Shown here piece by piece: positions 7,822 through 18,043 of a stretch of DNA of 64,000 nucleotides. Position 1 is the first letter of the stretch. Every line of letters begins with the position of its first letter. A program made the position numbers and the translations under genes. Location: positions 22,798 to 86,797 of the forward strand of contig NZ_BJFL01000026.1 in assembly GCF_005405885.1 (NCBI RefSeq). Direction: 5' to 3'. Origin of the DNA: Gandjariella thermophila. GTDB lineage: Bacteria > Actinomycetota > Actinomycetes > Mycobacteriales > Pseudonocardiaceae. The notes under the pieces were generated by a model that was not told the origin of the DNA, searched no databases, and worked only from the letters and a program-made list of their open reading frames with translations.

Positions 7822-10047
7822 CTAGGTTTTCTCCAGGTACTCGGCACCCTCCGGGTCGACCAGTTCGGTCACCATCCGCGCCAGGCCGGTGTACGTGGCG
7901 AAGTACGGGTCCTCCCCGACGATCTCCTGGGCCACCGTGCGGGCCGCGGCGATCACGTCCTCGTCGCGCAGCAGCGAGAGCATGCGCAGCCCGGAACGGC
8001 GACCGGACTGCGCCGCGCCGAGGATGTCGCCCTCCCGGCGCATCTCCAGGTCCAACCGGGCCAGCTCGAAGCCGTCCAGGGTGGCCGCGACCGCGTCCAA
8101 CCGGTCCCGGGACGCGGTGCCCTCCGGCATGTCGGTGACCAGCAGGCACAGCCCGGGGGCGTCGCCGCGGCCCACCCGGCCGCGCAACTGGTGCAGCTGG
8201 CTGACCCCGAACCGCTCCGCGTCCATGATCACCATCACGGTCGCGTTGGGCACGTTCACCCCGACCTCGACCACCGTGGTGGCCACCAGCACGTCCACCT
8301 CGCCGGTGGCGAACGCGCGCATCACCGCGTCCTTCCCGTCCGGGGAGAGCCGGCCGTGCAGCACGTCCACCCGCAGGCCGGCCAGCGGCCCGGACTCCAG
8401 CATCGGCGCAACCTCCTGCACCGCCAGCGGCGGCCGGCGACCAGCCTCGGCCTCGGCGGGCTCGTCGCCGCTGTCCTCCTCGCCGGCGGAGTCGCCGATC
8501 CGCGGGCACACCACGTACGCCTGGTGGCCGGCGGCCACCTCCTCACGGATCCGCTGCCAGGCCCGCTCCAGCCAGCCCGGCTTCTCCCCGGCCGGCACCA
8601 CCGCGGTGTGGATGGGCGAGCGACCGGCCGGCAGTTCGCGCAGCGCGGAGACCTCCAGGTCGCCGTAGACGGTCATGGCAACCGTGCGCGGGATCGGTGT
8701 GGCGGTCATCACCAGCACGTGCGGGCTGGCGTCCTCGCCGGCACGGGCGCGCAGCGCGTCCCGCTGCTCCACGCCGAACCGGTGCTGCTCGTCCACCACC
8801 ACCATGCCGAGGTCGGCGAAGGACACCCGGTCCTGGATCAGAGCGTGGGTTCCCACCGCGATGCCGGCCGCCCCCGAGGCGATGTCGAGCAGGGCCTGCC
8901 TGCGCGCCGCGGTGGACATCGAGCCGGTGAGCAGGACCACCTTGGTGGCCTGCTCGGCGGCGTCCAGCTCACCGGCGCGACCCAGGTCGCCGAGCAATTC
9001 GCGCAGCGAGCGGGCGTGCTGCGCGGCCAGCACCTCGGTGGGCGCGAGCATGGCCGCCTGCCGCCCGGCGTCGATCACCTGGAGCATGGCCCGCAGCGCG
9101 ACCACCGTCTTCCCGCTGCCCACCTCGCCCTGCAGCAGCCGGTTCATCGGGTGCGCACCGGACAGGTCGGCCTCGATCGCCGCGCCCACCTCGCGCTGGC
9201 CATCGGTCAGCCGGAACGGCAGCCGCGCGTCGAAGGCGTCGAGCAGCCCGCCCGGCCGCGGCGGGCAGGCCGGCGCCGGCCGATGGACCGCCCAGTGCTT
9301 GCGCTGCGCCAGGACCAGTTGCACGGCGAGCGCCTCGTCCCACTTCAGCCGCTTGCGGGCGGCCTCGACATCGGCCCACCCGTCCGGCCGGTGGATGCGG
9401 CGCAGCGCGCCGTCCAGCCGGTCGACGCCGAGCCGCTCGCGCAGCTCCTCCGGCATCGGATCATCCAGGCCGTCCCAGGTGTCCAGCACCTGCCGCACGC
9501 AGCGGGCGATGGACCAGGACGGCAACCCCTGCGCGGCCGGATAGACCGGCAGCAGCGCGCCCGCGAACTCCTCCAGCCGCGACAGGTCGCCGTCGCTTTC
9601 CAAGAGCTGGTACTCGGGATGAGTGAGCTGGAGCTTGCCGCGGAACGAGCTGACCTTGCCGGCGAACAGGCCGGTTCGGCCCGGCCGCAGGTCTCGCTCC
9701 CGCCACTGCTGGTTGAAGAAGGCGCAGGTGAGCGACCGGTGCCCGTCGGTGATCACGATCTCCAGGATGTGGCCGCCGCGCCGCGCACCCGGGTTGCCGC
9801 GGTACTTGCGGCCGGACACCCGGTCGACCCTGGCCAGCACGGTGACGTGCTCGCCCAGTTCCAGCCCGGCGATGTCGGTGAGCTCGCCGCGCTCGGCGTA
9901 CCGGCGGGGGTAGTGCCGCAGCAGGTCGCCCACGGTGGAAAGGCCGAGGGCGGACTCCAGCGCCCTGGCGGACTTGCCGCCGAGCACCCGCTCCAGGCTG
10001 TCGCCCAGCTCGATCGTCGTCCTCGCTCTCGATCCCACCCGGCTCAC
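7822..10047 (-). CDS. recG: ATP-dependent DNA helicase RecG
   Basis: 741 residues, typical of RecG, a branch-migrating helicase that regresses stalled forks and processes Holliday junctions. The N-terminal wedge/OB domain includes LLRHYPRRY and an ITDG-type OB core. The superfamily 2 motor follows, with Walker A GEVGSGKT (about residues 308-316), the DEQHRFG motif II near 417, TATPIPRT, and the C-terminal QLRGRVGRG. The sequence ends EYLEKT. The GTG at 10047 has weak spacing to GAGGG; a second in-frame GTG three codons later is possible. It is downstream of, and probably co-transcribed with, the DAK-domain gene. Confidence 0.96.
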   Translation of the reverse strand: MSRVGSRARTTIELGDSLERVLGGKSARALESALGLSTVGDLLRHYPRRYAERGELTDIAGLELGEHVTVLARVDRVSGRKYRGNPGARRGGHILEIVITDGHRSLTCAFFNQQWRERDLRPGRTGLFAGKVSSFRGKLQLTHPEYQLLESDGDLSRLEEFAGALLPVYPAAQGLPSWSIARCVRQVLDTWDGLDDPMPEELRERLGVDRLDGALRRIHRPDGWADVEAARKRLKWDEALAVQLVLAQRKHWAVHRPAPACPPRPGGLLDAFDARLPFRLTDGQREVGAAIEADLSGAHPMNRLLQGEVGSGKTVVALRAMLQVIDAGRQAAMLAPTEVLAAQHARSLRELLGDLGRAGELDAAEQATKVVLLTGSMSTAARRQALLDIASGAAGIAVGTHALIQDRVSFADLGMVVVDEQHRFGVEQRDALRARAGEDASPHVLVMTATPIPRTVAMTVYGDLEVSALRELPAGRSPIHTAVVPAGEKPGWLERAWQRIREEVAAGHQAYVVCPRIGDSAGEEDSGDEPAEAEAGRRPPLAVQEVAPMLESGPLAGLRVDVLHGRLSPDGKDAVMRAFATGEVDVLVATTVVEVGVNVPNATVMVIMDAERFGVSQLHQLRGRVGRGDAPGLCLLVTDMPEGTASRDRLDAVAATLDGFELARLDLEMRREGDILGAAQSGRRSGLRMLSLLRDEDVIAAARTVAQEIVGEDPYFATYTGLARMVTELVDPEGAEYLEKT

Positions 10048-10240
10048 CCGCCCTCAACGTCGCGCCTCACACCCACTGTGCCCGCTCGTCGTTCGGGTTG
10101 TTCGGCGCCACCACCACGTCCACCGCGCAACCGTCACCACACCGACCACTCACTCGGGCCCGGCGGCATGCGGTCCCGGACAACCCTCACTGTGCCGCAG
10201 CGCCCCGACAGGCCGTGCCGAGCCCCGCGGCCGGCTGCGG

Positions 10241-11917
10241 TCACTCGACGCCGAGCAGCACCACCGCGTCCGGCTGGCCCCCGGGGTACACGGTCAATTC
10301 CACCTCGGGGTGGCTGTGCCGGAGGTGTTCCTCCAGCATCCCGGCCAGCCGCAGCGGGGCGGACTCGCCGAGCAGCACGGTGACCAGCTCGCCGCCGGAG
10401 GCCAGCGCGCGGTCGGCCAGCCGGCACGCCGCGGTCACCAGCTCGGCGTCACCGGCCGGGCGGTGCTCGGCCGGCCGGGGTTCGATGAGCACCACCTCGC
10501 CGTCCAGCAGGCCCAGCACGTCGCCGGGCTGGCACCGGCCGGCCCAGGTGATCGCCTCGCGCTGCGCCAGCACCACCTCGCCGCGCCGGGTGGCCGCGGC
10601 CGCCTCGGCCATGGCCACCACGTCGTCCCCGGGCCGCCGGGCCGAGTCGTGCACGGCCAGCGCGGCCAGCCCCTGCACCGGTGAGGCGGTGGGCACCACC
10701 ACCACGTCCTGGCCGGCCCGGATGGCCTGCTCGGCGGCCGCCTCGGCGAGGGTGGTCAGCTCCCGGTCGTTGGGCAGCACGACCAGGTGCGCGGCGCGGG
10801 TACCGGCCAGCACGGCCAGCAGGTCGGTCTCGGTGGGCGGTCGCGCCGGGTCCACCGGCAGCACCGTGGCCCCCTCGCCGGAGAACAGCTCGGCCACGCC
10901 CTCGCCGCGGACCAGTGCCACCACGGCGCGCTCCCGCACGAACCGGTCCGCCCGCGCGGCCTCGGTGATCTGGTCGGCGAACCGCACCACGGAGATCCGG
11001 TGCGGCCGGCCGGTCTCGATGCCCGCCTCGATCGCCGCGCCCACGTCGTTGCAGTGCACGTGCACCGACCACAGGCGCTCGCCGTCACCCACCACCGAGA
11101 CGCAGTCGCCCAGCCCGGCCAGTTCCCGCCGCAGCCGGGTGACCAGGTCCTTCTCCCGGCCCGGCACCAGGCCGTCCAGCAGGTACATCACCTCGTAGGC
11201 GTAGTCGCCGGAACCGCTCTCCCGCTCGGCGACCAGCGCGTCCGCGGCCCGGGCCACCCGCGACGGGGTGACCGGCCGCGCGGCGGCCGCCGGGTCCTCC
11301 CGTCCCTGCACCACCGCGGCCAGCGCGTCCAGCAACACGACGAGGCCCCGCCCGCCCGCGTCCACCACTCCGGCCCTGGCCAGCGCGGCGAGCTGGCGCG
11401 GGGTCTCCTCGAGCGCCTCGGCGGCCGCCCCGGCCGCGGCCCGGGTCACCTCGGCCAGGGTGTCAGAGCCGCAGGACTCGGCCGCCGCGCTGGCCGCGTG
11501 CAGCACCGAGAGCACGGTGCCGTCGACCGGTTCGGACACCGCGGCGAGGGCCAGTTCGTCGGCGCGGCGCAGCGCCGCGCGCACGGCCGGCCCGGTGGCC
11601 GACGGCGTGCCGTCGATCGCCTCGGCCAGGCCACGGAAGACCTGGGACAGGATGATCCCGGAGTTGCCCCGCGCGCCGGCCAGCGCGCCCTTGGCCAGCG
11701 CGGCGAGCGCGGCGCCGACCGCGAGCCCGTCCTCCGCCGACGCGCGCAGCAGCGCGTCCAGCGCCGCGCGCATGGTGGTGAGCAGGTTGGTGCCGGTGTC
11801 GCCGTCGGCGACCGGGAAGACGTTGATCCGGTCGATGGCGTCCCGCTGGGCGTCGAGCGCGTCCACGCAGGCGGCCGCCCACCGGCGGACCGCGGCGGCG
11901 TCCAACGCCTGCAGCAC
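10241..11917 (-). CDS. DAK (DhaL)-domain protein, FakA-like
   Basis: 558 residues with an N-terminal DhaL/DAK2 domain. The ATP/Mg-binding VADGDTGTN is at 36-44 and RGNSG at 83-87. An EDD-like C-terminal half follows. This is the architecture of fatty-acid kinase subunit A in Firmicutes and of mycobacterial Rv2974c-Rv2975c. In FakA the domain phosphorylates fatty acids held by FakB; no fakB gene is seen here, so the substrate is open. The GTG at 11917 is chosen because GGGAGG lies six bases upstream; an ATG at 11971 would add 18 non-conserved residues. Its neighbours recG and rpmB are the usual ones in actinobacteria. Confidence 0.85.
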   Translation of the reverse strand: MLQALDAAAVRRWAAACVDALDAQRDAIDRINVFPVADGDTGTNLLTTMRAALDALLRASAEDGLAVGAALAALAKGALAGARGNSGIILSQVFRGLAEAIDGTPSATGPAVRAALRRADELALAAVSEPVDGTVLSVLHAASAAAESCGSDTLAEVTRAAAGAAAEALEETPRQLAALARAGVVDAGGRGLVVLLDALAAVVQGREDPAAAARPVTPSRVARAADALVAERESGSGDYAYEVMYLLDGLVPGREKDLVTRLRRELAGLGDCVSVVGDGERLWSVHVHCNDVGAAIEAGIETGRPHRISVVRFADQITEAARADRFVRERAVVALVRGEGVAELFSGEGATVLPVDPARPPTETDLLAVLAGTRAAHLVVLPNDRELTTLAEAAAEQAIRAGQDVVVVPTASPVQGLAALAVHDSARRPGDDVVAMAEAAAATRRGEVVLAQREAITWAGRCQPGDVLGLLDGEVVLIEPRPAEHRPAGDAELVTAACRLADRALASGGELVTVLLGESAPLRLAGMLEEHLRHSHPEVELTVYPGGQPDAVVLLGVE

Positions 11918-12174
11918 GGGTTGCCTCCCAACGGCCGAGGAGAGTTCGCTCCGCGGCGAGCGTAGCGACATTGTCCGTGCTTGTTCCTGAACGCGCGGGG
12001 CCGTCTTCCGGGCGGGAGTGCCCCTGGGCCGGGCCGGTTTGGTGGCGTGCTCGCGCACCGGATACCCTGTCCGGGTTGCTCCGGCCCCGGGATGCTCGGC
12101 GGCCGGGATTCCGGCGCGTCTGCGCTCCTGTCGTGGGCGCGGTGCCCAGTGATCAACCCGAAGGAGTGTCTGAC

Positions 12175-12366
12175 GTGGCTGCCGTTTGCGACGTCTGCGG
12201 CAAGGGGCCGGGCTTCGGCATGTCGGTCTCGCACTCCCACCGGCGGACCAAGCGCCGGTGGAACCCGAACATCCAGACCGTGCGCGCGAAGATCGGGCTC
12301 TCCCAGCGCAAGCGACTGAACGTGTGCACCTCCTGCCTGAAGGCGGGCAAGGTCGTCCGCGGCTGA
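12175..12366 (+). CDS. rpmB: 50S ribosomal protein L28, zinc-binding form
   Basis: 63 residues from GTG 12175 with AAGGAG upstream. L28 sits at the exit-site face of the large subunit. Cys5 and Cys8 (CDVC) and Cys51 and Cys54 (CTSC) form the four-cysteine zinc site of the C+ type. The core [16 protein letters not shown] is canonical. It is divergent from the DAK-domain gene, with a 257-base shared upstream region, and followed by a large palindrome. Confidence 0.97.
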   Translation: MAAVCDVCGKGPGFGMSVSHSHRRTKRRWNPNIQTVRAKIGLSQRKRLNVCTSCLKAGKVVRG

Positions 12367-12413
12367 CCGCCCTGGGCGGTCGCCCACGGCGCCGCCACAC
12401 GTTGCGGCTCGCG

Positions 12414-12459
12414 CGGCCCGGGCGGTTCCTCGACGATCGTCGAGGAACCGCCCGGGCCG
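12414..12459. terminator. Perfect 46-bp palindrome between rpmB and thiI
   Basis: Positions 12414-12436 and 12437-12459 are exact reverse complements, so the element is a loop-less 46-bp palindrome centred on CGACGA/TCGTCG. It lies between the convergent stops of rpmB and thiI and most simply acts as a bidirectional terminator. Confidence 0.8.
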
Positions 12460-12483
12460 TTCGCTGTTCCGTGCCAGCCCGGC

Positions 12484-13686
12484 TCAGGACGCGGCCACCG
12501 TCTCCTTCGCCTCGGCCGGGGTGAGCACCTGGGCGTTGGCCAGGAGCTTCTCCACCAGTTCCGGCATCCCCACGCGGCCCTCCAGGCCGGCCAACTGCTC
12601 GGCGCTGGTGTGCGTGGCCACCCTCGGCGGGGTGAGCAGTGCGCAGCAGTCCTCGTCGGGCAGCACGGAGATGTCGCCGGTGCCGATCCGGCGGGCCTCG
12701 GCGATGATCTCCTCCTTGTCCCAACCGATCAGCGGCCGCAGCAGCGGCAGGGAACTGGCCTGCTCGATGGTGGCCAGGTTGGACAGCGTCTGGCTGGACA
12801 CCTGGCCCAGGCTGTCCCCGGTGACCAGCGCCTGCGCGCGGAGCCGCCGGGCCAGGGCCTCGGCGGTGCGGATCATCAGCCGCCGCTGCGCCACGATCTG
12901 CACCTCGCCGGCGCCCGCGGTGGCCAGCGACCGCTGCGCGTTGCCGATCGGGACCACGTGCAGCCGCGAGTCGCCCTGGAACCGGTCGAGCTGGCGGACC
13001 AGCGCGTACGCCTTGTAGGTGGACGAGGGTCCGGTGAACGGGGCCCCGGTGAAGTGCACGAAGTCGCAGCGCAGCCCGCGGCGCATCGCCCGGTAGGCGG
13101 CGACCGGCGAGTCGAACCCGCCGGAGAGCAGCGCCAGCGCCCGGCCGCTCGAGCCAACCGGCAGCCCGCCCTGGCCGCGCTGGCGGTCCACCGACACGAA
13201 CACCTCCCGGCGGTCGACCTCGACCACGATCTCGACCTCGGGATGGTCCAGGTCGACCGGCCAGCCCCGCTCCCGGCACACCCGGGCGCCGACGTGGGCG
13301 GCCAACTGCTCGGAGGTCAGCGGGAAGGACTTGTTCCGCCGGCGGGCGCGCACCGCGAACCGGCGCGGGGTGTCGTCCTCGCCGAACCGCTCGCGCAGCA
13401 GGTCGAGCGCGGCGTCCGCGGCGGCGTCCGGCGTCTTGGCGGCCCGCAGTGAGGGCTGCACGACGCTGAACCCGATCACCTCGCGGGCCCGGGCGGTCAA
13501 CTCGGCCAGCGGGAGGGTGGAGGTGACCACCAGCACGGCGCCGCGCCGCCAGACCCGGGCGGGCTCGGCCCCGGCGGCGAGCACACGCTCCAGGTTCCGC
13601 AGCAGGTGCCGCTCGAAGGAGCCGCGATTGCGGCCCTTCAACGCCAACTCCCCGTACTTGAGCAGGACGCACGGCTGCGGCACCAT
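12484..13686 (-). CDS. thiI: tRNA 4-thiouridine synthase ThiI
   Basis: 400 residues. ThiI adenylates U8 of tRNA and passes on sulfur to make 4-thiouridine; in some bacteria it also supplies sulfur for the thiamine thiazole. The N-terminal ferredoxin-like/THUMP region spans about 1-170, and the PP-loop SGGFDSP starts at residue 188. A DEDCCALL segment near the end carries candidate catalytic cysteines. The C-terminal rhodanese domain of E. coli ThiI is absent, as in Bacillus. The ATG at 13686 has GGAGG 8-10 bases upstream; the ATG at 13701 lacks a site. Confidence 0.93.
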   Translation of the reverse strand: MVPQPCVLLKYGELALKGRNRGSFERHLLRNLERVLAAGAEPARVWRRGAVLVVTSTLPLAELTARAREVIGFSVVQPSLRAAKTPDAAADAALDLLRERFGEDDTPRRFAVRARRRNKSFPLTSEQLAAHVGARVCRERGWPVDLDHPEVEIVVEVDRREVFVSVDRQRGQGGLPVGSSGRALALLSGGFDSPVAAYRAMRRGLRCDFVHFTGAPFTGPSSTYKAYALVRQLDRFQGDSRLHVVPIGNAQRSLATAGAGEVQIVAQRRLMIRTAEALARRLRAQALVTGDSLGQVSSQTLSNLATIEQASSLPLLRPLIGWDKEEIIAEARRIGTGDISVLPDEDCCALLTPPRVATHTSAEQLAGLEGRVGMPELVEKLLANAQVLTPAEAKETVAAS

Positions 13687-13701
13687 CCACCTCACCTCCA
13701 T

Positions 13702-14072
13702 CGTCCGTGCCTGTTCCGCGGGATGTCCGGCGACGTGCCCGTCGACCGTGCGGGACCCGTTCCGGCCGGCCACCGCACCCGCCACGCGCGGCGCCGAAGC
13801 CAGCGCGGCAGCCGGTTCGCGAGGCGCTGCGGGCGGGCGGCAGCCGACCGCGCTGCCGGCCGGCGTGGCGTGAGAGCCTCGGCCGGCGCGGGAACCGGTG
13901 GCGTGGACGGGGCGGTGCGCCATCCGCGTGCCATCCACGTACGGTACCCGCATGCCGGCTCCGGCGACCCGGCATGGATGTTCCGGCCCGGCGCGGCGCA
14001 GGGGTTTTGCCCGGCGGGTGGCGGGGAACGCCAGGGCTCGCGGAGTGCACGGGCGCCGGCGTTCGCGCGTGC
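13702..14072. other. Gene-free interval between divergent thiI and rtcB
   Basis: About 370 bases upstream of both thiI and rtcB. Several frames are open only because of high GC content; none has conserved sequence or a well-placed ribosome site. A short inverted repeat around GTACGGTACC occurs near 13939-13948. No RNA gene or thiamine riboswitch core is recognisable. Confidence 0.45.
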
Positions 14073-14083
14073 GGAGGTTTCGC

Positions 14084-15502
14084 GTGGAGCTGATCGAGGA
14101 GACGCCGTACCGGTTCCGGATCGACCGGCACGGGCAGATGCGCGTACCGGGGGTGGTGTACGCGTCGCGGGCGCTGCTCCCCGACCCCGCCGCCGACCGC
14201 TCACTCGACCAGGTGGTCCAGGTCGCCACGCTGCCGGGCATCGTCGGCGCCTCCTACGCGATGCCGGACATGCACTGGGGCTACGGCTTCCCGATCGGCG
14301 GCGTGGCCGCGACCGACGTGCGGGACGGCGGCGTGGTGTCGCCCGGCGGGGTCGGCTTCGACATCTCCTGCGGGGTGCGGCTGCTCGCCGCCGACCTCGA
14401 CCGGCGCGAGTTCGGCCCGGTGCGGGAGAGGCTCATGGACGCGCTCGGCCGGGACATCCCGCGCGGCGCCGGCCGGGGCGCGGTGTGGACGCTGGCCGGC
14501 CAGCCGGAGATGGCGCGGGTGCTGCGGGAGGGGTCGCGGTACGCGGTGCGGCGGCGCGGCGGCGGGGACCGTGACCTCTACCGCTGCGAGGACGGCGGCG
14601 CGGTGGACGACGCCGACCCGGAGCAGGTCAGCGCCAGGGCGATCGACCGGGGCCTCGGCCAGGTCGGCAGCCTCGGCTCCGGGAACCACTTCCTCGAGGT
14701 GCAGGCGGTGGAGGAGGTGTACGACGAGCGGGTCGCCGAGGCGTTCGGGCTGCGCCGCGACCAGGTCTGCGTGATGATCCACTGCGGCTCGCGCGGCCTG
14801 GGCCACCAGATCTGCACCGACCACGTCCGGGCGATGGAGAAGGCCATGCCCCGGTACGGCATCCAGGTCCCGGACCGGCAGTTGGCCTGCGCCCCGGTGG
14901 AATCCCCGGAGGCCCGGGCCTACCTGGGCGCCATGGCCGCCGCGGCCAACTACGCCAGGGCCAACCGGCAGGTGCTCGGCGACGCGGCGGACCGGGTGTT
15001 CCGCGCGGTCACCGGCCGCACGCTGGAACTCGTCTACGACGTGTCGCACAACCTGGCCAAGATCGAGACGCACGAAGTGGACGGCGAGCGGCGGGAGTTG
15101 TGCGTGCACCGCAAGGGCGCCACCCGGGCGCTGCCGCCGCACCACCCCGACCTGCCGCCGGACCTGCGCGAGGTCGGCCAGCCGGTGCTGATCCCCGGCT
15201 CGATGGGCACCGCGTCGTACGTGCTCACCGGGGTCCCCGGGGGCGGCGCGTTCTTCTCCACCTGTCACGGCGCCGGCCGGCTGCGCAGCCGGCACCAGGC
15301 GGCGAAGTCGGTGCGCGCCAAGGATCTGCGGCGCGATCTGGAGCGGCGCGGTATCGCGGTGCGCGGCGCGTCCGCCCGTGGGCTCGCCGAGGAGGCGCCG
15401 GCCGCCTACAAGGACGTCACCGAGGTGGTCGCCGCGGCCGAGGGCGCGGGGCTGGCCCGCGCGGTCGCGCGGCTGTGCCCGCTGGGAGTGGTGAAGGGTT
15501 GA
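14084..15502 (+). CDS. rtcB: RNA-splicing ligase RtcB
   Basis: 472 residues from GTG 14084, with GGAGG 6-7 bases upstream. RtcB joins RNA 2',3'-cyclic phosphate or 3'-phosphate ends to 5'-OH ends using GTP and Mn2+. Metal-site residues are seen in GFDISCGVR (Asp93, Cys96), GSGNHF and HCGSRG. The guanylylated histidine is His395 in the CHGAGR motif. The sequence ends APAAYKDV...VVKG as in the family. It is followed 50 bases later by archease, its activating partner, so this is a two-gene RNA repair operon. Confidence 0.96.
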   Translation: MELIEETPYRFRIDRHGQMRVPGVVYASRALLPDPAADRSLDQVVQVATLPGIVGASYAMPDMHWGYGFPIGGVAATDVRDGGVVSPGGVGFDISCGVRLLAADLDRREFGPVRERLMDALGRDIPRGAGRGAVWTLAGQPEMARVLREGSRYAVRRRGGGDRDLYRCEDGGAVDDADPEQVSARAIDRGLGQVGSLGSGNHFLEVQAVEEVYDERVAEAFGLRRDQVCVMIHCGSRGLGHQICTDHVRAMEKAMPRYGIQVPDRQLACAPVESPEARAYLGAMAAAANYARANRQVLGDAADRVFRAVTGRTLELVYDVSHNLAKIETHEVDGERRELCVHRKGATRALPPHHPDLPPDLREVGQPVLIPGSMGTASYVLTGVPGGGAFFSTCHGAGRLRSRHQAAKSVRAKDLRRDLERRGIAVRGASARGLAEEAPAAYKDVTEVVAAAEGAGLARAVARLCPLGVVKG

Positions 15503-15552
15503 CCAACCACGCGCCGCGACCACCCGGCGCGGGGAGTCGCGAGGAGGAGCGG

Positions 15553-15990
15553 ATGAGCGCCGGCGGGTCCGCCCGGGGGCACCGGGCGCTGCCGCACACC
15601 GCGGACATCCGGATCGAGGCGTGGGGCCCGACCCGCGAGGCCTGCCTGGCCGAGGCGGTCGCCGCGGTGGTCGACGGCTTCGCGGACACCGCCGACCTGG
15701 CCGGCGCGCCCGCGGTGCGGGCCGCGTCCGCCGACCTGGACGCGGACACCGACGAGGACGCCCTGCTCGCCGTGCTGGACGAGGTGATCTACCTGCTGGA
15801 CACCGAGGACGCGGTGCCGGTGACGGCCGAGATCGAGCGCACCGCGGCCGGCGTGCGGGCCCGCATGCGGCTGGTCTCGGTGCGCGGGCTGGACCTCGGC
15901 GGCGCGATCCCCAAGGCGGTGTCCTTGTCCGGGCTGTCGATCGGCGCGGACGGCGACCGGTGGTCGTGCACCGCGACCATCGACGTCTAG
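15553..15990 (+). CDS. Archease (RtcB cofactor)
   Basis: 145 residues from ATG 15553, with GAGGAGGA directly upstream. Archease speeds guanylylation of RtcB and allows multiple turnover. The family marks are the N-terminal LPHTADIRIEAWG, acidic metal ligands in the DEDALLAVLDEVIYLLD segment, and the terminal KAVSLSGLS...CTATIDV block. It lies directly behind rtcB on the same strand. The stop is only 10 bases from the convergent ung stop. Confidence 0.93.
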   Translation: MSAGGSARGHRALPHTADIRIEAWGPTREACLAEAVAAVVDGFADTADLAGAPAVRAASADLDADTDEDALLAVLDEVIYLLDTEDAVPVTAEIERTAAGVRARMRLVSVRGLDLGGAIPKAVSLSGLSIGADGDRWSCTATIDV

Positions 15991-16000
15991 GACCGGAGGG

Positions 16001-16678
16001 TCAGGGCAGCTTCCAGTCGACGGGCGCGGCGCCCTGCTGCTCGAGCAGCCGGTTGGCGCGGCTGAACGGGCGGGAGCCGAAGAATCCGTTGTGCGCCGAC
16101 ATCGGGCTGGGATGGGCGGACTCGATGCACGGCACCGGGCCGAGCAGGGGCCGCAGGTTGCGCGCGTTGCGGCCCCACAGGATGGCCACCATCGGCTCGT
16201 CGCGGGCGGCCAGCGCGCGGATCGCCTGCTCGGTGACCTCCTCCCAGCCCTTGCCCTGGTGCGAGTTGGGCCGGCCGGGCGCGACGGTGAGCACCCGGTT
16301 CAGCAGCAGCACGCCGCGCTCGGTCCACGGGGTGAGGTCGCCGGTGGCCGGCGGCGGGTAGCCCAGGTCGTCGCCGTACTCGCCGAAGATGTTGACCAGG
16401 CTCTTCGGCAGCGGGCTGACGTGCGGCGCCACCGAGAAGCTCAGGCCCACCGGGTGGCCGGGCGTGGGATACGGATCCTGGCCGACGACGAGCACCCGGA
16501 CGGCGTGGAACGGCTGCTGGAAGGCGCGCAGCACGTGCTCGCCGGCGGGCAGGTACCGGCGGCCGGCGGCGACCTCGGCGCGCAGGAAGTCACCCATCGC
16601 CGCGATGCGGTCGGCGACCGGGGCGAGCGCCTCGGCCCAGCCCTCTTCCACGACTTCGTTCAGCGGACGTGCGGGCAC
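16001..16678 (-). CDS. ung: Uracil-DNA glycosylase, family 1
   Basis: 225 residues from GTG 16678. It removes uracil from DNA as the first step of base excision repair. The water-activating loop VVGQDPYP has catalytic Asp68, LLLNRVLTV carries the uracil-recognition Asn, and the minor-groove intercalation loop HPSPMSAH holds the catalytic His. Length matches M. tuberculosis Ung. It is tightly convergent with archease and follows the gamma-carbonic-anhydrase gene on the same strand, 74 bases away. Confidence 0.97.
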   Translation of the reverse strand: MPARPLNEVVEEGWAEALAPVADRIAAMGDFLRAEVAAGRRYLPAGEHVLRAFQQPFHAVRVLVVGQDPYPTPGHPVGLSFSVAPHVSPLPKSLVNIFGEYGDDLGYPPPATGDLTPWTERGVLLLNRVLTVAPGRPNSHQGKGWEEVTEQAIRALAARDEPMVAILWGRNARNLRPLLGPVPCIESAHPSPMSAHNGFFGSRPFSRANRLLEQQGAAPVDWKLP

Positions 16679-16752
16679 GGCAGGTGACCATAGCGAGCCG
16701 GGCGGCCGTGGCGGTGCGCGGGTCGGCAGGTGACGCGGCACGCGCCGGGCGG

Positions 16753-17277
16753 CTACCCGTCCAGCCGACGCAGCTTGTTCCGGTACAGCCCGATGTTGGC
16801 CACGTACCGGTCCACGGCGAACTGCCACGCGCCCTCGGGAACCTGGTAGCCCTCGCGGAGCCTCGCCGGCACGCCGAGCGCCATCGACCGCGCGGGCACG
16901 TGCCCGTCAAAGGACACCACCGCGCCGGCACCGACGATCGCGCCGGTCTCCACCACGGAACCGTTGAGCACCACCGAACCCGAGGCGATCAGGCACCGGT
17001 CCGCGATGGTGGCGCCCTCGATGTGCACGTTGTGCCCGATCACGCAGTCGGCGCCGATCGTCACCGGGTGCACCTCGGTGCAGTGGATCACCGTGCCGTC
17101 CTGCACGCTGGTCCGCTCGCCGATCTCGATCCGGCCGTAGTCGCCGCGCAGCACCGCCTGCGGCCACACCGACGCCTGCGCCGCGATCCGCACGTCACCG
17201 ATCACGGTCGCATCGGGATGCACGTAGGCATCGGGGTGGATGTCCGGCTCGAGCTCGCCCAACGCGTACACGGCCAT
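16753..17277 (-). CDS. Gamma-carbonic anhydrase-like hexapeptide protein
   Basis: 174 residues built of left-handed beta-helix hexapeptide repeats (for example [43 protein letters not shown]). Putative zinc ligands are in VIHCTEV and GHNVHIEG, with the conserved Arg/Asp of LRGDYG. Family members are gamma-carbonic anhydrases or related PaaY/YrdA proteins; activity varies, so a specific reaction is not claimed. The ATG at 17277 has the strong site GAGGAGGT. Confidence 0.88.
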   Translation of the reverse strand: MAVYALGELEPDIHPDAYVHPDATVIGDVRIAAQASVWPQAVLRGDYGRIEIGERTSVQDGTVIHCTEVHPVTIGADCVIGHNVHIEGATIADRCLIASGSVVLNGSVVETGAIVGAGAVVSFDGHVPARSMALGVPARLREGYQVPEGAWQFAVDRYVANIGLYRNKLRRLDG

Positions 17278-17405
17278 CGGTGGTACCTCCTCAGCCACGG
17301 CGGCACTCCAGGGTTCCGCGCGCACGGTGCTGGCGAGTATCGCGCACGCCCGCGCGAGGCCGTCCGGCGTGGTCGCCCGGTGGCGGGTGCCGGGCCGGCG
17401 GCGGT

Positions 17406-17957
17406 TCAGTCCGCCGCGGCCGCGACCCCGGCGTCGGTCGCCGTGCCGACGCCCGCGGTGCCGGCGTCGGCCGGGCGGTCGGCGCCGGCCACCGGCTTGG
17501 CGAAGCACACGCTGTCCGGATGGCAGCGGTAGGCGCCGAAGTTCGGCACCCGCCGGTACCCGGAGGACTGGTACAGCGCGACCGCCTCGGGTTGCTTCAG
17601 CCCGGTCTCCAGCACGATCCGCCGCCGGCCGGCCTCGGCCGCGCTGCGTTCCAGTTCCGCGAGCATCGCCCTGGCCAGCCCCCGGCCGCGGGCCGCGGGC
17701 ACCACGTACATCCGCTTGATCTCGGCGTCGCCGTCGAGGAACTCCGGTTCGTCCGCGTCGTGCGCCCGCCACCCGCCGCAGGCCACCGGCACGCCGTCGA
17801 GGTAGCCGACCAGGAACAGGCCGCGCGGTGGGGCGAACTCCGCCGGGTCGACCGGGGTGATGTCCTCCTCCCCGTACCGGCGCACGTACTCCCGCTGCAC
17901 CTCGGCGATCAGTACGCGGGCATGGGGATGGTCATAGGGCACGACGCGGGTTCGCAC
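17406..17957 (-). CDS. GNAT-family N-acetyltransferase
   Basis: 183 residues from GTG 17957. The acetyl-CoA motif VVPAARGRGLARAML lies near residues 88-102, after EIKRMYV, and the C-terminal ALYQSSGYRRVPNFG segment is typical of this GNAT subgroup. The last 30 residues are Ala/Gly-rich and probably disordered. Substrate unknown. It lies downstream of thiL on the same strand, separated by a repeat element and about 145 bases. Confidence 0.83.
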   Translation of the reverse strand: MRTRVVPYDHPHARVLIAEVQREYVRRYGEEDITPVDPAEFAPPRGLFLVGYLDGVPVACGGWRAHDADEPEFLDGDAEIKRMYVVPAARGRGLARAMLAELERSAAEAGRRRIVLETGLKQPEAVALYQSSGYRRVPNFGAYRCHPDSVCFAKPVAGADRPADAGTAGVGTATDAGVAAAAD

Positions 17958-18043
17958 GACGGACCAGCGTAAGCGAAACAGTGCCCGATTCAGGAGTTCG
18001 CGTCATTCAGCGACCCCGTGCGGTCCACCCGCCCGTCACCACA

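Noticed and set aside
7789..10383. 864-codon open frame on the forward strand opposite recG
   Set aside because: It mirrors recG codons at 70% or more GC, is full of Arg/Gly/His runs, and shows no family motif; the reverse strand encodes a complete RecG.
13687..14083. Possible thiamine (TPP) riboswitch upstream of thiI, and likewise before thiL
   Set aside because: The conserved CTGAGA and ACCTGATC-type cores were not found in either leader.
10241..14131. Single 1296-codon reading through the DAK gene into thiI
   Set aside because: High GC keeps the frame open; similarity to DAK proteins begins only near 11917, and the 12.4-14 kb part is thiI in another frame plus the rpmB region.
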